Shown here one piece after another: positions 63,616 through 64,000 of a DNA stretch of 64,000 bases. The translations under genes were made by a program, and so were the position numbers. How positions within the stretch are numbered: the first letter of the stretch is position 1; each line of letters opens with the position of its first letter. Under the pieces are notes generated by a model, which saw nothing but the letters and a program-made list of their open reading frames with translations, was not told where the DNA came from and did not search any database. The stretch comes from Halarchaeum rubridurum. GTDB lineage: Archaea; Halobacteriota; Halobacteria; Halobacteriales; Halobacteriaceae. The DNA is taken from assembly GCF_014647115.1 (NCBI RefSeq), contig NZ_BMOO01000002.1, positions 62,001 through 126,000 on the forward strand, read 5' to 3'.

Positions 63616-64000
63616 GCGACGGGCGGGCGGCGACGCGCCGCGGTTTCCTCGCGGTCGTCGGCGGGAGCACCCTCGCCGGCTGTAGCGGCCTCGACCGCCT
63701 CGGGAACGACGGCGAGTCGGCGCCGACCGTCTCGGCGTACCGCTTCCGCGACGCGGCCGACGACGAGTCGACCCCGGTGGTCGCCGAGTCGATCCCGGTC
63801 GAGATAGAGGCGTCGGCGCTGCGCGCGCGCTCGCGCCGCGTCGACGACCTCCTCGGGACGGTGCCGATCCCGCTCGACGCGGGGCGGCTCCCGAACGGCG
63901 TGATCCGCGAGCGCCTCCTGGACGCGGCGGACGACGCGACGACGGCCGGGCAGCGCGCACGGTCGGCGCGAACGCGCTTCGAGGCGCTCCGACACCTCTC
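63612..64000 (+). CDS. Lipoprotein of unknown function, 3' end outside window
   Basis: Begins at GTG 63612, overlapping the stop of the preceding lipoprotein gene. The visible 129 codons encode a Tat-like lipoprotein signal: RR in TRRGFLAVVGGSTLAGC with the lipobox Cys, followed by an acidic, Arg-rich mature region (VSAYRFRDAADDE). No stop codon is reached before the window ends. It is a tandem partner of the preceding lipoprotein; function unknown. Confidence 0.65.
   Translation, partial: MSDGRAATRRGFLAVVGGSTLAGCSGLDRLGNDGESAPTVSAYRFRDAADDESTPVVAESIPVEIEASALRARSRRVDDLLGTVPIPLDAGRLPNGVIRERLLDAADDATTAGQRARSARTRFEALRHL

Overview
The window is a high-GC (roughly two-thirds G+C) chromosomal stretch of a haloarchaeon (class Halobacteria). 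Signs of this are the strongly acidic predicted proteins, Tat-type lipoprotein signals (RR motif plus L-A-G-C lipobox), many leaderless genes with an AT-rich TATA element about 25-32 nt before the start codon, and haloarchaeal-type families (assimilatory Nas nitrate reductase, AglF/AglM-like enzymes, DICT and LOV sensor proteins, wHTH/DUF7521-type pairs). I see no rRNA, tRNA, CRISPR array or intact insertion sequence. Genus cannot be fixed from the sequence alone.

Layout. 1-255: tail of a phenylacetate-CoA ligase. 0.6-7.3 kb: oligopeptide-type ABC importer, whose binding protein appears circularly permuted. 7.5-11 kb: GMC (choline dehydrogenase-like) and betaine-aldehyde-type dehydrogenases, divergent, then a VOC protein. 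11.07-11.37 kb: unusually AT-rich gap. 11.4-13.8 kb: UDP-glucose dehydrogenase and sugar nucleotidyltransferase, probably for protein glycosylation. 13.9-21.8 kb: mixed housekeeping (MFS, NikR, nucleoside hydrolase, a MobB-cyclase fusion, TRIC-type channel, quinone reductase-like, Gfo/Idh, sequon-rich secreted protein). 21.8-23.9 kb: Nramp-like transporter and PhyH dioxygenase. 24.2-26.1 kb: GAF-PAS-LOV histidine kinase. 26.3-32.6 kb: assimilatory nitrate/nitrite reduction and NarK transport with small accessory genes. 32.6-42.4 kb: alpha-glucan metabolism (double GH15, GH13, glycosyltransferase, MalQ), all without export signals and so probably cytoplasmic. 42.4-45.3 kb: hypothetical, DICT sensor and a second, frameshifted LOV histidine kinase. 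45.4-48.9 kb: membrane zincin and a CbiMNQO-type nickel/cobalt importer with a palindrome over its promoter. 49.2-52.9 kb: glycosyltransferase, spermidine-synthase-like membrane protein, NadC. 53.1-57.9 kb: NMT1/TauA-type ABC importer with two permeases, then a galactonate-dehydratase-like enzyme. 58-60.6 kb: four-gene group (winged helix, DUF7521-like, two paralogous multi-pass proteins) sharing one palindrome at a fixed promoter position. 60.7-64 kb: DUF4396 protein, cation exchanger and two lipoprotein genes, the last cut by the window end.

Most interesting: the 58-60.6 kb cluster looks like a compact, self-contained regulon with no known function. Three palindromes of type TTCCG-N3-CGGAA are centred 49-50 bp upstream of three start codons, and one of these genes encodes the likely regulator. 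Next are the permuted binding protein, the MobB-cyclase fusion, the seven-G frameshift in the second LOV kinase, and the possible NikR-type operator before cbiM (nikR itself is at 15.4 kb).
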